DNA from: Flavobacterium lindanitolerans
Lineage (GTDB): Bacteria; Bacteroidota; Bacteroidia; Flavobacteriales; Flavobacteriaceae
Length of the DNA: 64,000 nt
Reading direction: 5' to 3'
Assembly: GCF_002846575.1 (NCBI RefSeq)
Contig: NZ_PJND01000007.1
Coordinates: forward strand, 124,001 to 188,000
Shown here piece by piece: positions 44,221-52,374 of the stretch (the stretch's first letter is position 1; the number at the start of each line of letters is the position of its first letter). The notes below the pieces were generated by a model. That model did no database searches, was not told the DNA's origin, and worked only from the letters and a program-made list of their open reading frames with translations. Made by a program: the position numbers and the translations under genes.

Positions 44221-45087
44221 ATGGCCTTTGAATATATAGAAATAGAAAGGGTTGAAAGACTTACAAAGAAAGAGTTTATCGAAAACTATTATAAGCCTCA
44301 AAAACCTGTAGTAATTACAAATCAGATTGAAGACTGGCCCGCTTTTTCCAAATGGAATTTCAAATTTCTCAGAGAAGTAGCCGGCGATAAGACAGTTCCT
44401 CTTTATGACAGCAGGAAAACGGATTATACTAAAAAAGTAAACGAGCCGGATTTCAAAATGACCATGTCGGAATATATCGACATTCTGGAAAAAGGCCCAA
44501 CCGATTTGCGTATTTTTCTATACAATCTGATGAAAGATGTGCCTTCTTTGAAAGCGGATATGAGATGGCCCCAGTTAGGACTTCGATTGATAAAAAGCCT
44601 TCCCTTAGTTTTCTTTGGAGGCGAAGACGCCAAAGTCTTTATGCATTATGATATTGATTTCCCTAATATTTTCCATATCCATTTTGAAGGAAAAAAACAA
44701 TGCGTTCTCGTTGACCCAAAAGAAACGAAATACATGTACAGACTTCCTTATTCCTGGATTTGCAATGAAGACATTGATTTTGACAATCCCGATTTTGAAA
44801 AATTCCCGGCACTTAAAATGGTGAAGCCATACATAACCAATCTACAGCATGGTGAAATGCTTTATATGCCTGAAGGTTGGTGGCATTATATGAAATACCT
44901 AACGCCTGGCTTTTCGTTAAGTTTGCGTTCATTGGCAGGAAGACCAACTAACCTGCTCAAAGGTTTGGCGAACGTTGCAGTCATACGTCATTATGACAAC
45001 TGGATGCGAAAACGCAAAGGGCAAGCCTGGCTGGATTATAAAGATGCCGAAGCCATACGCAGAACCAACGAACTGCTGAAAAAATAA
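44221..45087 (+). CDS. cupin_8 / JmjC-like Fe(II)/2-oxoglutarate-type protein
   Basis: 288 residues, probably cytoplasmic. The fold is recognised from KPVVITNQIEDWPAFSKW at the N-terminus, a metal triad His142-x-Asp144 (FMHYDIDFPN) and His222 (EGWWHYM), and ILFE-like strand spacing. Proteins of this type hydroxylate proteins, tRNA or small molecules with Fe(II) and 2-oxoglutarate. The target is not predictable here. No clear ribosome-binding site precedes the ATG, which abuts a large inverted repeat. The gene is followed by a strong terminator and appears monocistronic. Confidence 0.85.
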   Translation: MAFEYIEIERVERLTKKEFIENYYKPQKPVVITNQIEDWPAFSKWNFKFLREVAGDKTVPLYDSRKTDYTKKVNEPDFKMTMSEYIDILEKGPTDLRIFLYNLMKDVPSLKADMRWPQLGLRLIKSLPLVFFGGEDAKVFMHYDIDFPNIFHIHFEGKKQCVLVDPKETKYMYRLPYSWICNEDIDFDNPDFEKFPALKMVKPYITNLQHGEMLYMPEGWWHYMKYLTPGFSLSLRSLAGRPTNLLKGLANVAVIRHYDNWMRKRKGQAWLDYKDAEAIRRTNELLKK

Positions 45088-45089
45088 TA

Positions 45090-45124
45090 AAATGCCCTGT
45101 ATCACGCAGGGCATTTCTTTTTTT
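45090..45124 (+). terminator. terminator after the cupin gene
   Basis: A 10-bp stem AAATGCCCTG with 7-nt loop and a T-rich tail, 3 nt after the stop. Confidence 0.9.
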
Positions 45125-45178
45125 AGATACAGGCAAGCTATTACCAATCAGCACAAGACACGAGATTTCCTTTATGAA

Positions 45179-45238
45179 CTTTGCGGCTCTGCGTCTTTGC
45201 GAGCAATTATTTTCACGCAAAGACGCAGAGCCGCAAAG
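45179..45238. repeat. palindromic hairpin repeat, copy D
   Basis: Arms 45179-45203 (starts CTTTGCGGCTCTGCGTC) and 45214-45238, one mismatch in 25, loop CAATTATTTT (10 nt). The loop agrees with CAACTATTT of the copy at 22823 except for one change and one extra T. Confidence 0.88.
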
Positions 45239-45282
45239 CATGGGATATAGATAACTTAAAATTTCCTATAATGACTTAAACT

Positions 45283-45314
45283 TTTGTCAGGCATATCCAA
45301 AAACTTTACTTTTA
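45283..45314 (+). promoter_or_regulatory. candidate promoter of the glycerophosphodiesterase gene
   Basis: TTTG at 45283-45286, 20-nt spacer, TACTTTTA at 45307-45314 (one mismatch to TAnnTTTG). Start codon 17 nt downstream. Confidence 0.4.
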
Positions 45315-45331
45315 CCGATTAAAAGTCAGTC

Positions 45332-46018
45332 TTGAAAAAAATACTCAATATCGGACATCGCGGCGCCAAAGGCCATGAACCTGAAAACACGCTTCCTTCA
45401 TTCCAAAAAGCTTTCGACCTGCATGCTGACGGAATCGAATTGGATGTCCATATCTGCAAGACTGGCGAACTGGTCGTTATCCATGATTTTACGGCAGACC
45501 GTACCACTAATGGTTCCGGTGCCATTTCTGAGTTGACACTTTCCGAAATAAAAGCATTGCGTATTAACGGACATATTGAAGTCCCCACTTTAGAAGAAGT
45601 GATTGAATTAGCCGGTAAAAACTGCCTTATCAATATTGAACTAAAAGGCCGTCATACGGCAAAACCCGTTTCGCATCTTATTGAAAAGTATATTCTTGAA
45701 AATGACTACAGCTGCGAAAACTTTATTGTTTCCAGCTTTCAAAGGGAAGAACTCGAAATGATGCACATCATCAATCCGAAAATACATTTGGGTGTATTGT
45801 CACAGGCAAGCGTAGCACAAGCCTTGGAATGGGCCACTGCTTTTTCTGCCAAAGCAATACATCCCCATTTCAGCCTCCTGACAGAAGAAAACGTACAACA
45901 GGCACAAAAACAGGGTTTCAAAGTCTACACCTGGACAGTTAATGAAATTGAGGATATTGAGAGAGTAAAAACGTATAATGTTGATGGAATCATTACCGAT
46001 TTCCCGGAAAAAATATGA
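45332..46018 (+). CDS. glycerophosphodiester phosphodiesterase
   Basis: Hydrolyses glycerophosphodiesters to glycerol-3-phosphate and an alcohol. The GDPD motifs are complete: NIGHRGAKGHEPENTLPSF (catalytic His, Arg, Glu), DGIELDVHICKTGELVVIHD (metal-binding Glu and Asp, second catalytic His) and the C-terminal VYTWTVNEIEDI. No signal peptide, so cytoplasmic. The start is a TTG; no ATG precedes the HRG motif. The stop overlaps the flavoprotein start by 4 nt (ATGA), so the two are coupled. Confidence 0.92.
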   Translation: MKKILNIGHRGAKGHEPENTLPSFQKAFDLHADGIELDVHICKTGELVVIHDFTADRTTNGSGAISELTLSEIKALRINGHIEVPTLEEVIELAGKNCLINIELKGRHTAKPVSHLIEKYILENDYSCENFIVSSFQREELEMMHIINPKIHLGVLSQASVAQALEWATAFSAKAIHPHFSLLTEENVQQAQKQGFKVYTWTVNEIEDIERVKTYNVDGIITDFPEKI

Positions 46019-47241
46019 GCACTAATTTCGACATAATCATCGTTGGCGGAGGAGCCGGAGGTTTTTTTACAGCCATAAACTGTGCGGAGAAAAATCCGAA
46101 ATTGAAAATCGCTATATTGGAACGCGGCAAGGAAGTCCTGACAAAAGTCCGTATTTCCGGTGGCGGACGATGCAATGTAACACACGCCTGTTTTGTTCCG
46201 AATGAATTGGTAAAGTTTTATCCGCGTGGTGAAAAGGAACTTCGTGGTCCGTTTCACCAATTTTGTTCGGGTGATACCATTGAGTGGTTTGAAAAGCATG
46301 GTGTTGAATTAAAAATTGAAGATGACGGCCGCATGTTTCCCGTTTCCAATTCCTCACAAACCATTATCGACTGCTTTACGGCTGCCACAAAAAAATTAGG
46401 AATTCAGGTCTTGACAGGGCAAAGCGTACAATCTATCTACAAATCAAATGCAGATGAAGGGAGTTTTTGGAAAATCGAGACCCAAAACCAACAGTATTTC
46501 TGCGAAAAATTAGTACTGGCCACCGGAAGCAATCCAAAAATGTGGGACATGCTTCAGGAATTTGGACATACTATTGTAAGTCCGGTACCATCCCTCTTTA
46601 CATTTAATATAAAAGACCCACGCATCAAAGAACTGCCTGGCGTTTCAGCACAAGTTTCCGTAAAAGTTAAAGATACAAAACTGACTTCTACAGGCCCCTT
46701 ACTCGTAACACATTGGGGAATGAGCGGCCCGGCAATCTTAAAACTATCAGCCTGGGGAGCACGAATCTTATTTGAGAAAAACTATCAGTTCACCATTTTT
46801 GTCAATTGGCTTAACGATGTCGATACTGAAGAAGCCGAATCTATTTTAAAAGAATTAAAACTGGAACATTCCAAAAAAGCAGTCTCAAAAAAATCGCCTT
46901 TTGATTTTCCAAACCGCTTATGGGAAAGTCTGGTTTTGGCTTCAGGAATTTATGAAGAGACAAAATGGGCCGATTTATCCAAAAACCAATTACAGAATCT
47001 GGCCAATCAATTGACAAAAGCACAATTCCAGGTCAATGGAAAAAGTACTTTTAAAGAAGAATTTGTTACAGCCGGAGGAATTGACCTTAAAGAAATCAAT
47101 TTCAAAACAATGGAAAGCAAAATCCATCCCAATTTATTCTTTGCGGGAGAAATTACCAATATTGATGCAATCACCGGCGGATTTAATTTTCAAAATGCCT
47201 GGACCAGCGGATTTATTGTGGCAAACTCTATTAGCCAATAG
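46015..47241 (+). CDS. FAD-dependent oxidoreductase, BaiN/HI0933 (RdsA-like) family
   Basis: 408 residues. The dinucleotide-binding motif IIVGGGAGGFFTAI at the N-terminus is followed by the family signature KVRISGGGRCNVTH. The C-terminus has VTAGGIDLKEINFKTMESK and AGEITNIDAITGGFNFQNAW, landmarks of this flavoprotein family. Substrate is unknown for most members. Translation is coupled to the phosphodiesterase by a 4-nt overlap. Confidence 0.92.
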   Translation: MSTNFDIIIVGGGAGGFFTAINCAEKNPKLKIAILERGKEVLTKVRISGGGRCNVTHACFVPNELVKFYPRGEKELRGPFHQFCSGDTIEWFEKHGVELKIEDDGRMFPVSNSSQTIIDCFTAATKKLGIQVLTGQSVQSIYKSNADEGSFWKIETQNQQYFCEKLVLATGSNPKMWDMLQEFGHTIVSPVPSLFTFNIKDPRIKELPGVSAQVSVKVKDTKLTSTGPLLVTHWGMSGPAILKLSAWGARILFEKNYQFTIFVNWLNDVDTEEAESILKELKLEHSKKAVSKKSPFDFPNRLWESLVLASGIYEETKWADLSKNQLQNLANQLTKAQFQVNGKSTFKEEFVTAGGIDLKEINFKTMESKIHPNLFFAGEITNIDAITGGFNFQNAWTSGFIVANSISQ

Positions 47242-47257
47242 CAGTGTAAAACAACCT

Positions 47258-47737
47258 TTATTGGTTCAGCCACCAGATACTGGCATTCAACACCATGGCA
47301 AAACCTACCCAAGACAAATACGGGATAAACAGATAGCCTGCAAACCGGTTAATTTTGGCGAACTTGGCATAGGTTTCATAAATCATCAGCCAAAGCAGCA
47401 CAATTTCAAACAACGCAAGCAATGGATTTTTGAGCCCAAAGAACAAATACGACCACAAGGCATTTAATGCTAATTGGATAGCAAAAAACAGCATCCCCTT
47501 TTTGACTTCTTCTTTCCGGGGAGAATCAATTTCATGCCAAACCAGTCCGCCTGCAATTCCCATCATAACGTAAAGAATAGTCCAGACAGGAGCAAAAATC
47601 CAATTGGGCGGATTAAAAACTGGTTTTTCAATCAAAGGATACCAGCTTTCTACTGCCGGTCTTGTTACCAGACTTGAAAAATAACCTACTGTGAGACAGG
47701 TTGCTGTCAAAACTAAAATTCGCGTGTATCTGTTCAT
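47258..47737 (-). CDS. tspO: TspO/MBR-family membrane protein
   Basis: 159 residues with five hydrophobic helices. TspO signatures: PVFNPPNWIFAPVWTILY (residues about 39-56) and LNALWSYLFFGLKNP. TspO binds porphyrins, heme precursors or cholesterol and modulates stress responses; the ligand here is unknown. The start at 47737 (MNRYTR) is chosen over an in-frame ATG at 47770, because a good -7 element (47752-47759) lies between them and the shorter form has normal TspO length. Confidence 0.92.
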   Translation of the reverse strand: MNRYTRILVLTATCLTVGYFSSLVTRPAVESWYPLIEKPVFNPPNWIFAPVWTILYVMMGIAGGLVWHEIDSPRKEEVKKGMLFFAIQLALNALWSYLFFGLKNPLLALFEIVLLWLMIYETYAKFAKINRFAGYLFIPYLSWVGFAMVLNASIWWLNQ

Positions 47738-47751
47738 TTTTGCTTTTTTAA

Positions 47752-47759
47752 CAAATTTA
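47752..47759 (-). promoter_or_regulatory. -7 element of tspO
   Basis: Minus strand TAAATTTG, a match to TAnnTTTG, 14 nt before the ATG at 47737. Confidence 0.5.
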
Positions 47760-47810
47760 GTTATTTTCACAGATTAGCCCTAATGCAGACTTCGATTTGG
47801 GCAAAAAAAG

Positions 47811-47818
47811 TATCTTTG
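47811..47818 (+). promoter_or_regulatory. -7 element of the mevalonate cluster 2
   Basis: TATCTTTG, followed by CACAAATT; start codon 16 nt downstream. The 16-nt string TATCTTTGCACAAATT recurs at 50967 before the pseudouridine synthase gene. Confidence 0.55.
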
Positions 47819-47834
47819 CACAAATTCATAAATT

Positions 47835-48917
47835 ATGATTTCGGAAAAGGATTTTATTCCGTCAGAATATACCCGTTCAATAGAAAAAGGAAATTTCAAA
47901 TGGAGCGCGCCAAGCAATATTGCTCTGGTAAAATATTGGGGGAAAAAGGACAACCAGATTCCTGCCAATCCATCCATAAGTTTTACGCTCAACAATTGCA
48001 AAACCATTACTTCACTGGCTTTTGAAAAAAGAGAGCCGGATGGAAATTTTTCATTTGACCTGCTGTTCGAAGGAAAACCAAAAGAAGATTTCAAACCTAA
48101 AATCCGGAAGTTCTTCGAAAGAATTGAATCCTACCTGCCGTTTCTTAAAGAATATCATTTCACTATCAATACAGAAAATACGTTTCCCCATAGTTCAGGA
48201 ATTGCTTCTTCTGCATCGGGAATGGCAGCTCTTGCTGTAAACCTGATGAGTATTGAAAAGGAATTGAATCCTGAAATGACAGAAGATTACTTCAATCAAA
48301 AAGCTTCTTTCCTGGCAAGATTAGGTTCAGGTAGCGCTTGTCGAAGCGTAAAAGGAAGTATTGTTATTTGGGGAAATCATGAAGAAACCGAAGGAAGTTC
48401 AGATTTATTTGGGGTAGAGTTCTCTCGCAATATCCATCCTATTTTTAAAAACTATCAGGATACTATATTATTAGTTGACAAAGGTGAAAAACAGGTGTCA
48501 AGCACGGTTGGGCATGACCTGATGCACAATCATCCTTATGCCGAAAAACGATTTGAGCAGGCACATATAAACCTGTCTAAAATAAAAACACTATTGGAAT
48601 CCGGCGATTTGCAGGAATTCATCCGGATAGTAGAAAGTGAGGCCTTAACCTTGCATGCGATGATGCTGACTTCTATGCCGTATTATATACTAATGAAACC
48701 TAATACGCTGGAAATCATAAACCGTATCTGGAAATTTAGAAATGAAACCAATATTCCGGTTTGTTTTACGTTAGATGCAGGAGCCAATGTCCATATTCTG
48801 TATCCCGAAAACGTTAGAGAAGAAGTTTTAGAATTAATTAAGAATGAATTAGTTGGCTTTTGCCAAAACTCGCAATATATTTGCGATGAAATTGGATTTG
48901 GCGCAAAAAAATTGTAA
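47835..48917 (+). CDS. mvaD: diphosphomevalonate decarboxylase
   Basis: ATP-dependent conversion of mevalonate diphosphate to isopentenyl diphosphate. The signature WSAPSNIALVKYWGKKD is near the N-terminus, followed by NPSISFTL, the GHMP loop HSSGIASSASGMAALAV, and GSGSACRSVKGSIVIWG with the catalytic region. 360 residues is normal. It begins the second mevalonate cluster and is followed after 24 nt by mevalonate kinase. Confidence 0.95.
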   Translation: MISEKDFIPSEYTRSIEKGNFKWSAPSNIALVKYWGKKDNQIPANPSISFTLNNCKTITSLAFEKREPDGNFSFDLLFEGKPKEDFKPKIRKFFERIESYLPFLKEYHFTINTENTFPHSSGIASSASGMAALAVNLMSIEKELNPEMTEDYFNQKASFLARLGSGSACRSVKGSIVIWGNHEETEGSSDLFGVEFSRNIHPIFKNYQDTILLVDKGEKQVSSTVGHDLMHNHPYAEKRFEQAHINLSKIKTLLESGDLQEFIRIVESEALTLHAMMLTSMPYYILMKPNTLEIINRIWKFRNETNIPVCFTLDAGANVHILYPENVREEVLELIKNELVGFCQNSQYICDEIGFGAKKL

Positions 48918-48941
48918 TTTTAACAAAATTCAAGAGCAGAC

Positions 48942-49880
48942 ATGAAAGGACCATTATTTTACTCCAAAATATTACTCTTCGGTGAACACGCGATTAACAA
49001 AGGTTCCCGGGGTTTGTCCATTCCCTATAATTTTTTCAATGGCGGACTGAAAGTAGATAACAATCTTTCGGATGAAGCCCAAAAATCCAATGCCAGCCTG
49101 AAACGCTTCGTGGCTTATCTTGAGACCATGCAGCAGGAAAATCCGGAATTGGTGACATTTAATATTGAACTGCTAAAGCGCAATGTTGAAGCCGGAATGT
49201 ATTTTGATTCCAGTATTCCACAAGGTTACGGAATTGGAAGCAGCGGTGCTTTAGTTGCTGCCGTTTATGACCAGTATGCCGAAAACAAAATCACGGTTCT
49301 GGAAAACCTGACACGTGAAAAGCTGCTGAAACTGAAGCAGATTTTCTCAAAAATGGAATCTTTTTTCCATGGTACGAGCTCCGGACTGGACCCGTTAAAC
49401 AGCTATTTGAGCATTCCTATATTAATCAATTCACACGACAATATTGAAGCTACCGGAATTCCTACCCAAAGTCTGGAAGGAAAAGGAGCCGTATTTTTAT
49501 TGGATTCCGGAATGGTAAAAGAAACTGCTCCAATGGTAAGCATTTTCATGGAAAGCCTGAAAGACAAAGGCTTTAGGGCTATGGTGAAAAACCAGTTCGT
49601 AAAATACACTGATGCCAGCATTGATGATTTCCTTCATGGTGATATCAAATCATTGCTTTCCAATACAAAAAAGCTTTCCAAAGTTGTCCTGAACAATTTC
49701 AAGCCAATGATTCCGGAGCAATTCCACGGAATCTGGCAAAAAGGATTGGATTCAAATGACTACTACCTGAAATTATGCGGTTCAGGCGGAGGCGGCTATA
49801 TCCTTGGATTTACGCACGATTATGAAAAAGCAAAAGAAGCACTGAAAGATTATAAATTAGAAGTAGTCTATCAGTTTTAA
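48942..49880 (+). CDS. mvk: mevalonate kinase
   Basis: GHMP-superfamily kinase making 5-phosphomevalonate. SKILLFGEHAINKG is the N-terminal substrate motif, PQGYGIGSSGALVAAVYDQY the phosphate loop, HGTSSGLDPLNSYLS carries the catalytic Asp region and CGSGGGGYILGF the C-terminal glycine motif. 312 residues. It differs from the GYDIA kinase at 10280 in all three motifs, so the two are not duplicates. Neighbours are diphosphomevalonate decarboxylase and a prenyltransferase. Confidence 0.92.
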   Translation: MKGPLFYSKILLFGEHAINKGSRGLSIPYNFFNGGLKVDNNLSDEAQKSNASLKRFVAYLETMQQENPELVTFNIELLKRNVEAGMYFDSSIPQGYGIGSSGALVAAVYDQYAENKITVLENLTREKLLKLKQIFSKMESFFHGTSSGLDPLNSYLSIPILINSHDNIEATGIPTQSLEGKGAVFLLDSGMVKETAPMVSIFMESLKDKGFRAMVKNQFVKYTDASIDDFLHGDIKSLLSNTKKLSKVVLNNFKPMIPEQFHGIWQKGLDSNDYYLKLCGSGGGGYILGFTHDYEKAKEALKDYKLEVVYQF

Positions 49881-49969
49881 CCAAAACTCCCAATCAAGCA
49901 GCAAAAACAAACAAGCCGTCAGGATATGGCATAGTATTTTTTACCTTAAACTTAAATAGCGCACCTGAA

Positions 49970-50929
49970 ATGTTAAGCAGAAAAAACAAACTTCTAGTAA
50001 TGAAAATTATCAGTTTGTTTTCTGTAGTACGCGGCTATAATATTCCTGTCATTGTTCTTGCCCAGTATCTTTCAGCTATATTTATATTGGCTCCGGAAAA
50101 CACAAGAGCCTTAGATGTTATTCTGGATTTTAACCTCTTTATCCTTGTTCTGGTTTCCAGTTTCTGTATTGCTTCAGGCTATATCATCAATAACTTTTAT
50201 GATGCACAGAAAGATTTAATTAACAGGCCTAACAAATCCATGCTGGACAGATTGGTAAGTCAGAAAACCAAGCTATATGTCTATTTCGGATTAAACTTCC
50301 TGGCGGTATTCCTTGCCTATTTCGTTTCATGGAGAGTCAGCATTTTCTATTCGTCTTATATTTTCCTGATCTGGTTCTATTCCCATAAGCTGAAAAAATA
50401 TCCTATAATTGGAAATCTTACCGCCTCACTATTGGCTATCTTTCCGTTCTTCGGAATTCTTTTGTATTTCTTCAAAGGACAATATCAGGAATATGACTGG
50501 CAGAAAATAGGAATCATATTCAGCCACGCAAGTTTCCTGTTCTTACTAATCCTGATTCGGGAAATGGTTAAGGACCTCGAAAACATGAAAGGCGATTTTG
50601 TAAGCGATTACAAAACTATTCCCGTAGTGTATGGTGAATCCGTATCAAAAAAAGCCATTACCGTACTCACCCTGCTAACCATTATTCCCGTCTATATTTT
50701 AGTAGATGTTTACGAAGTAGGCTATATGGTTATTTATTTCTATCTCTGCCTCATGGCGCTGATTTTTTTTCTGTTGAAACTTTGGAAATCAAATACCCGC
50801 AATGAGTTCTTAAAGCTCCACAATCTATTAAAATTCATTATTGTAGCAGGCGTTTTTTGCATCGTATTAATCGAGCCGGCCGTACTATGGCACGGAAAGA
50901 AAATACTTTTGGCTATCAATTTTCGCTAA
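49970..50929 (+). CDS. UbiA prenyltransferase, geranylgeranylglycerol-phosphate geranylgeranyltransferase type
   Basis: Integral membrane prenyltransferase of 319 residues with about 8-9 helices. The first Asp-rich motif is NNFYDAQKDLINRPNK and a second Asp-containing region is IREMVKDLENMKGDFVSDYKT in pieces. In Flavobacteriia, proteins of this type are annotated as making archaeal-like digeranylgeranylglyceryl phosphate; menaquinone or heme prenylation are alternatives. Location right after mvaD and mvk fits use of their isoprenoid product. An ATG ten codons downstream (50000) could also be the start. Confidence 0.86.
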   Translation: MLSRKNKLLVMKIISLFSVVRGYNIPVIVLAQYLSAIFILAPENTRALDVILDFNLFILVLVSSFCIASGYIINNFYDAQKDLINRPNKSMLDRLVSQKTKLYVYFGLNFLAVFLAYFVSWRVSIFYSSYIFLIWFYSHKLKKYPIIGNLTASLLAIFPFFGILLYFFKGQYQEYDWQKIGIIFSHASFLFLLILIREMVKDLENMKGDFVSDYKTIPVVYGESVSKKAITVLTLLTIIPVYILVDVYEVGYMVIYFYLCLMALIFFLLKLWKSNTRNEFLKLHNLLKFIIVAGVFCIVLIEPAVLWHGKKILLAINFR

Positions 50930-50966
50930 CTTTCACTTCTATGGGCTTTTAAAGCCTCCAATTCGC

Positions 50967-50974
50967 TATCTTTG
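50967..50974 (+). promoter_or_regulatory. -7 element of the pseudouridine synthase gene
   Basis: TATCTTTG, with the following CACAAATT identical to the mvaD promoter region. Start codon 17 nt downstream. A short palindrome GGCTTTTAAAGCC lies at 50944-50956. Confidence 0.5.
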
Positions 50975-50991
50975 CACAAATTTAGACGCGA

Positions 50992-51903
50992 ATGAACAAG
51001 AATGAAGGAGGCAACAGACGCAATGCCTCAAACCGAACAGGAGGAAAAAGCAGTTTTGGAAAATCAAAACCGCCATTGCCAAAAAGAGCCCAGGGACCTA
51101 AAAAAAATAAGCCTGCTTCTTTTAAAGCTGCTGATTCAGCGAGTGAAAAAACGGATAAGAAACCAAATCAGGCTCCAAAAAGACAGAAAGCATCAGATGA
51201 AATGCGCTTAAACAAATACATCTCCAATTCCGGAGTATGTTCGCGTCGCGATGCTGATATCTACATAAAATCCGGAAACGTAAAGGTAAACGGAGTTACC
51301 GTTACCGAAATGGGATATCTTGTCAAAGCTACTGATGTAGTAAATTTTGACGGTGCCTTACTAACTCCGGAAAAGAAAGAATACATCCTCCTAAACAAGC
51401 CGAAAAACTTCACAACCTCTTTAGACGAAGGTTTTGAACACAGAAATGTTTCGGAACTGGTTAGAGGTGCTACAAAATCTGTCTTGTCGCCTGTAGGCCG
51501 CATGGATAAAAACACAACAGGCCTGCTATTGTTTACCAACGATACAGACATGATTCGTAAATTCACAATTCCGAATCAAAAATCGTCAAAAATCTATCAG
51601 GTATCCTTAGATAAAAACCTGAAGTTTGAGGATTTGGAAAAAATCGGAAAAGGCATGATGATAGAAAACCATCGTGTCAATGTTGAGGAAATCAGCTATA
51701 TTGACGACGAACCAAAAAGCGAAATCGGACTAAAACTACGCACAGCCAATGTAAAAGTAGTACGCCATATTTTCGAACACCTGGGTTATGATGTTCTTAG
51801 AATTGACCGTGTCGTATTTGCCGGACTTACCAAGAAAAACCTACCCAGAGGAAATTGGAGATTCCTGACAGAACAGGAAATTATCAATTTGAAAAATATA
51901 TAA
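50992..51903 (+). CDS. RsuA/RluB-family rRNA pseudouridine synthase
   Basis: Isomerises a uridine in ribosomal RNA. An unusual basic, low-complexity N-terminus (residues 1-70, rich in Lys, Pro, Ser, Asn, Gly) precedes an S4 RNA-binding domain (about 71-118: MRLNKYISNSGVCSRRDAD) and the catalytic domain with Asp172 in GRMDKNTTGLLLFTND. Similar disordered basic tails occur in other Bacteroidota members and probably bind RNA. 23S position (2605-type, RluB) versus others cannot be decided. Confidence 0.92.
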   Translation: MNKNEGGNRRNASNRTGGKSSFGKSKPPLPKRAQGPKKNKPASFKAADSASEKTDKKPNQAPKRQKASDEMRLNKYISNSGVCSRRDADIYIKSGNVKVNGVTVTEMGYLVKATDVVNFDGALLTPEKKEYILLNKPKNFTTSLDEGFEHRNVSELVRGATKSVLSPVGRMDKNTTGLLLFTNDTDMIRKFTIPNQKSSKIYQVSLDKNLKFEDLEKIGKGMMIENHRVNVEEISYIDDEPKSEIGLKLRTANVKVVRHIFEHLGYDVLRIDRVVFAGLTKKNLPRGNWRFLTEQEIINLKNI

Positions 51904-51909
51904 TGCATC

Positions 51910-51939
51910 AAAGTCCCAAAATCAAGTTTGGGACTTTTT
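51910..51939 (+). terminator. terminator after the pseudouridine synthase gene
   Basis: An 11-bp stem AAAGTCCCAAA, loop ATCAAG, followed by T-rich sequence. Confidence 0.9.
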
Positions 51940-51946
51940 GTTTTTG

Positions 51947-51954
51947 TAGCTTTG
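51947..51954 (+). promoter_or_regulatory. -7 element of the NTF2-like gene
   Basis: TAGCTTTG matches TAnnTTTG, 19 nt before the ATG; it directly follows the upstream terminator. Confidence 0.45.
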
Positions 51955-51973
51955 TTCCTCTATTAAAAACACT

Positions 51974-52336
51974 ATGACACCTGAAATATTGCAATCTATC
52001 GCATTTAAATGGTTTGATGCGTTCAACTCACACCAACTTGAAAAACTTTTAGACCTGTATGACGACGAAGCAAAACATTTCAGTCCGAAGTTAAAAATCA
52101 GGAAGCCTGAAACCAACGGATACGTGACCGGAAAACAGGCTCTTCGCGAATGGTGGAAAGATGCTTTTGAGCGTCTGCCTTCTTTGCATTATAAGGTTAC
52201 TTCTCTAACAGCCAACAACGACCGTGTTTTTATGGAATACATAAGAACAGTCGATGGAGAAGACGATATGCTGGTAGCAGAAGTCCTGGAAGTAAAAAAC
52301 GAAAAGATTATCGCTTCACGAGTCTATCACGGATAA
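51974..52336 (+). CDS. NTF2-like (SnoaL-type) protein
   Basis: 120-residue cone-fold protein. FKWFDAFNSHQLEKLLDLYDDEA followed by SPKLKIR and GKQALREWWKDAFERLP is the usual SnoaL/NTF2 layout, split here by turns. Such proteins are ligand-binding or small enzymes; no catalytic residue set is recognisable. It has its own -7 element and is convergent with the M3 peptidase gene, separated by a shared terminator. Confidence 0.82.
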   Translation: MTPEILQSIAFKWFDAFNSHQLEKLLDLYDDEAKHFSPKLKIRKPETNGYVTGKQALREWWKDAFERLPSLHYKVTSLTANNDRVFMEYIRTVDGEDDMLVAEVLEVKNEKIIASRVYHG

Positions 52337-52337
52337 A

Positions 52338-52368
52338 GAAAAAGCCCTTGTTGTTCAAGGGCTTTTTC
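52338..52368. terminator. bidirectional terminator
   Basis: A perfect 13-bp stem GAAAAAGCCCTTG with loop TTGTT, between two convergent genes; T-rich on both strands. Confidence 0.93.
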
Positions 52369-52374
52369 TTTGTA

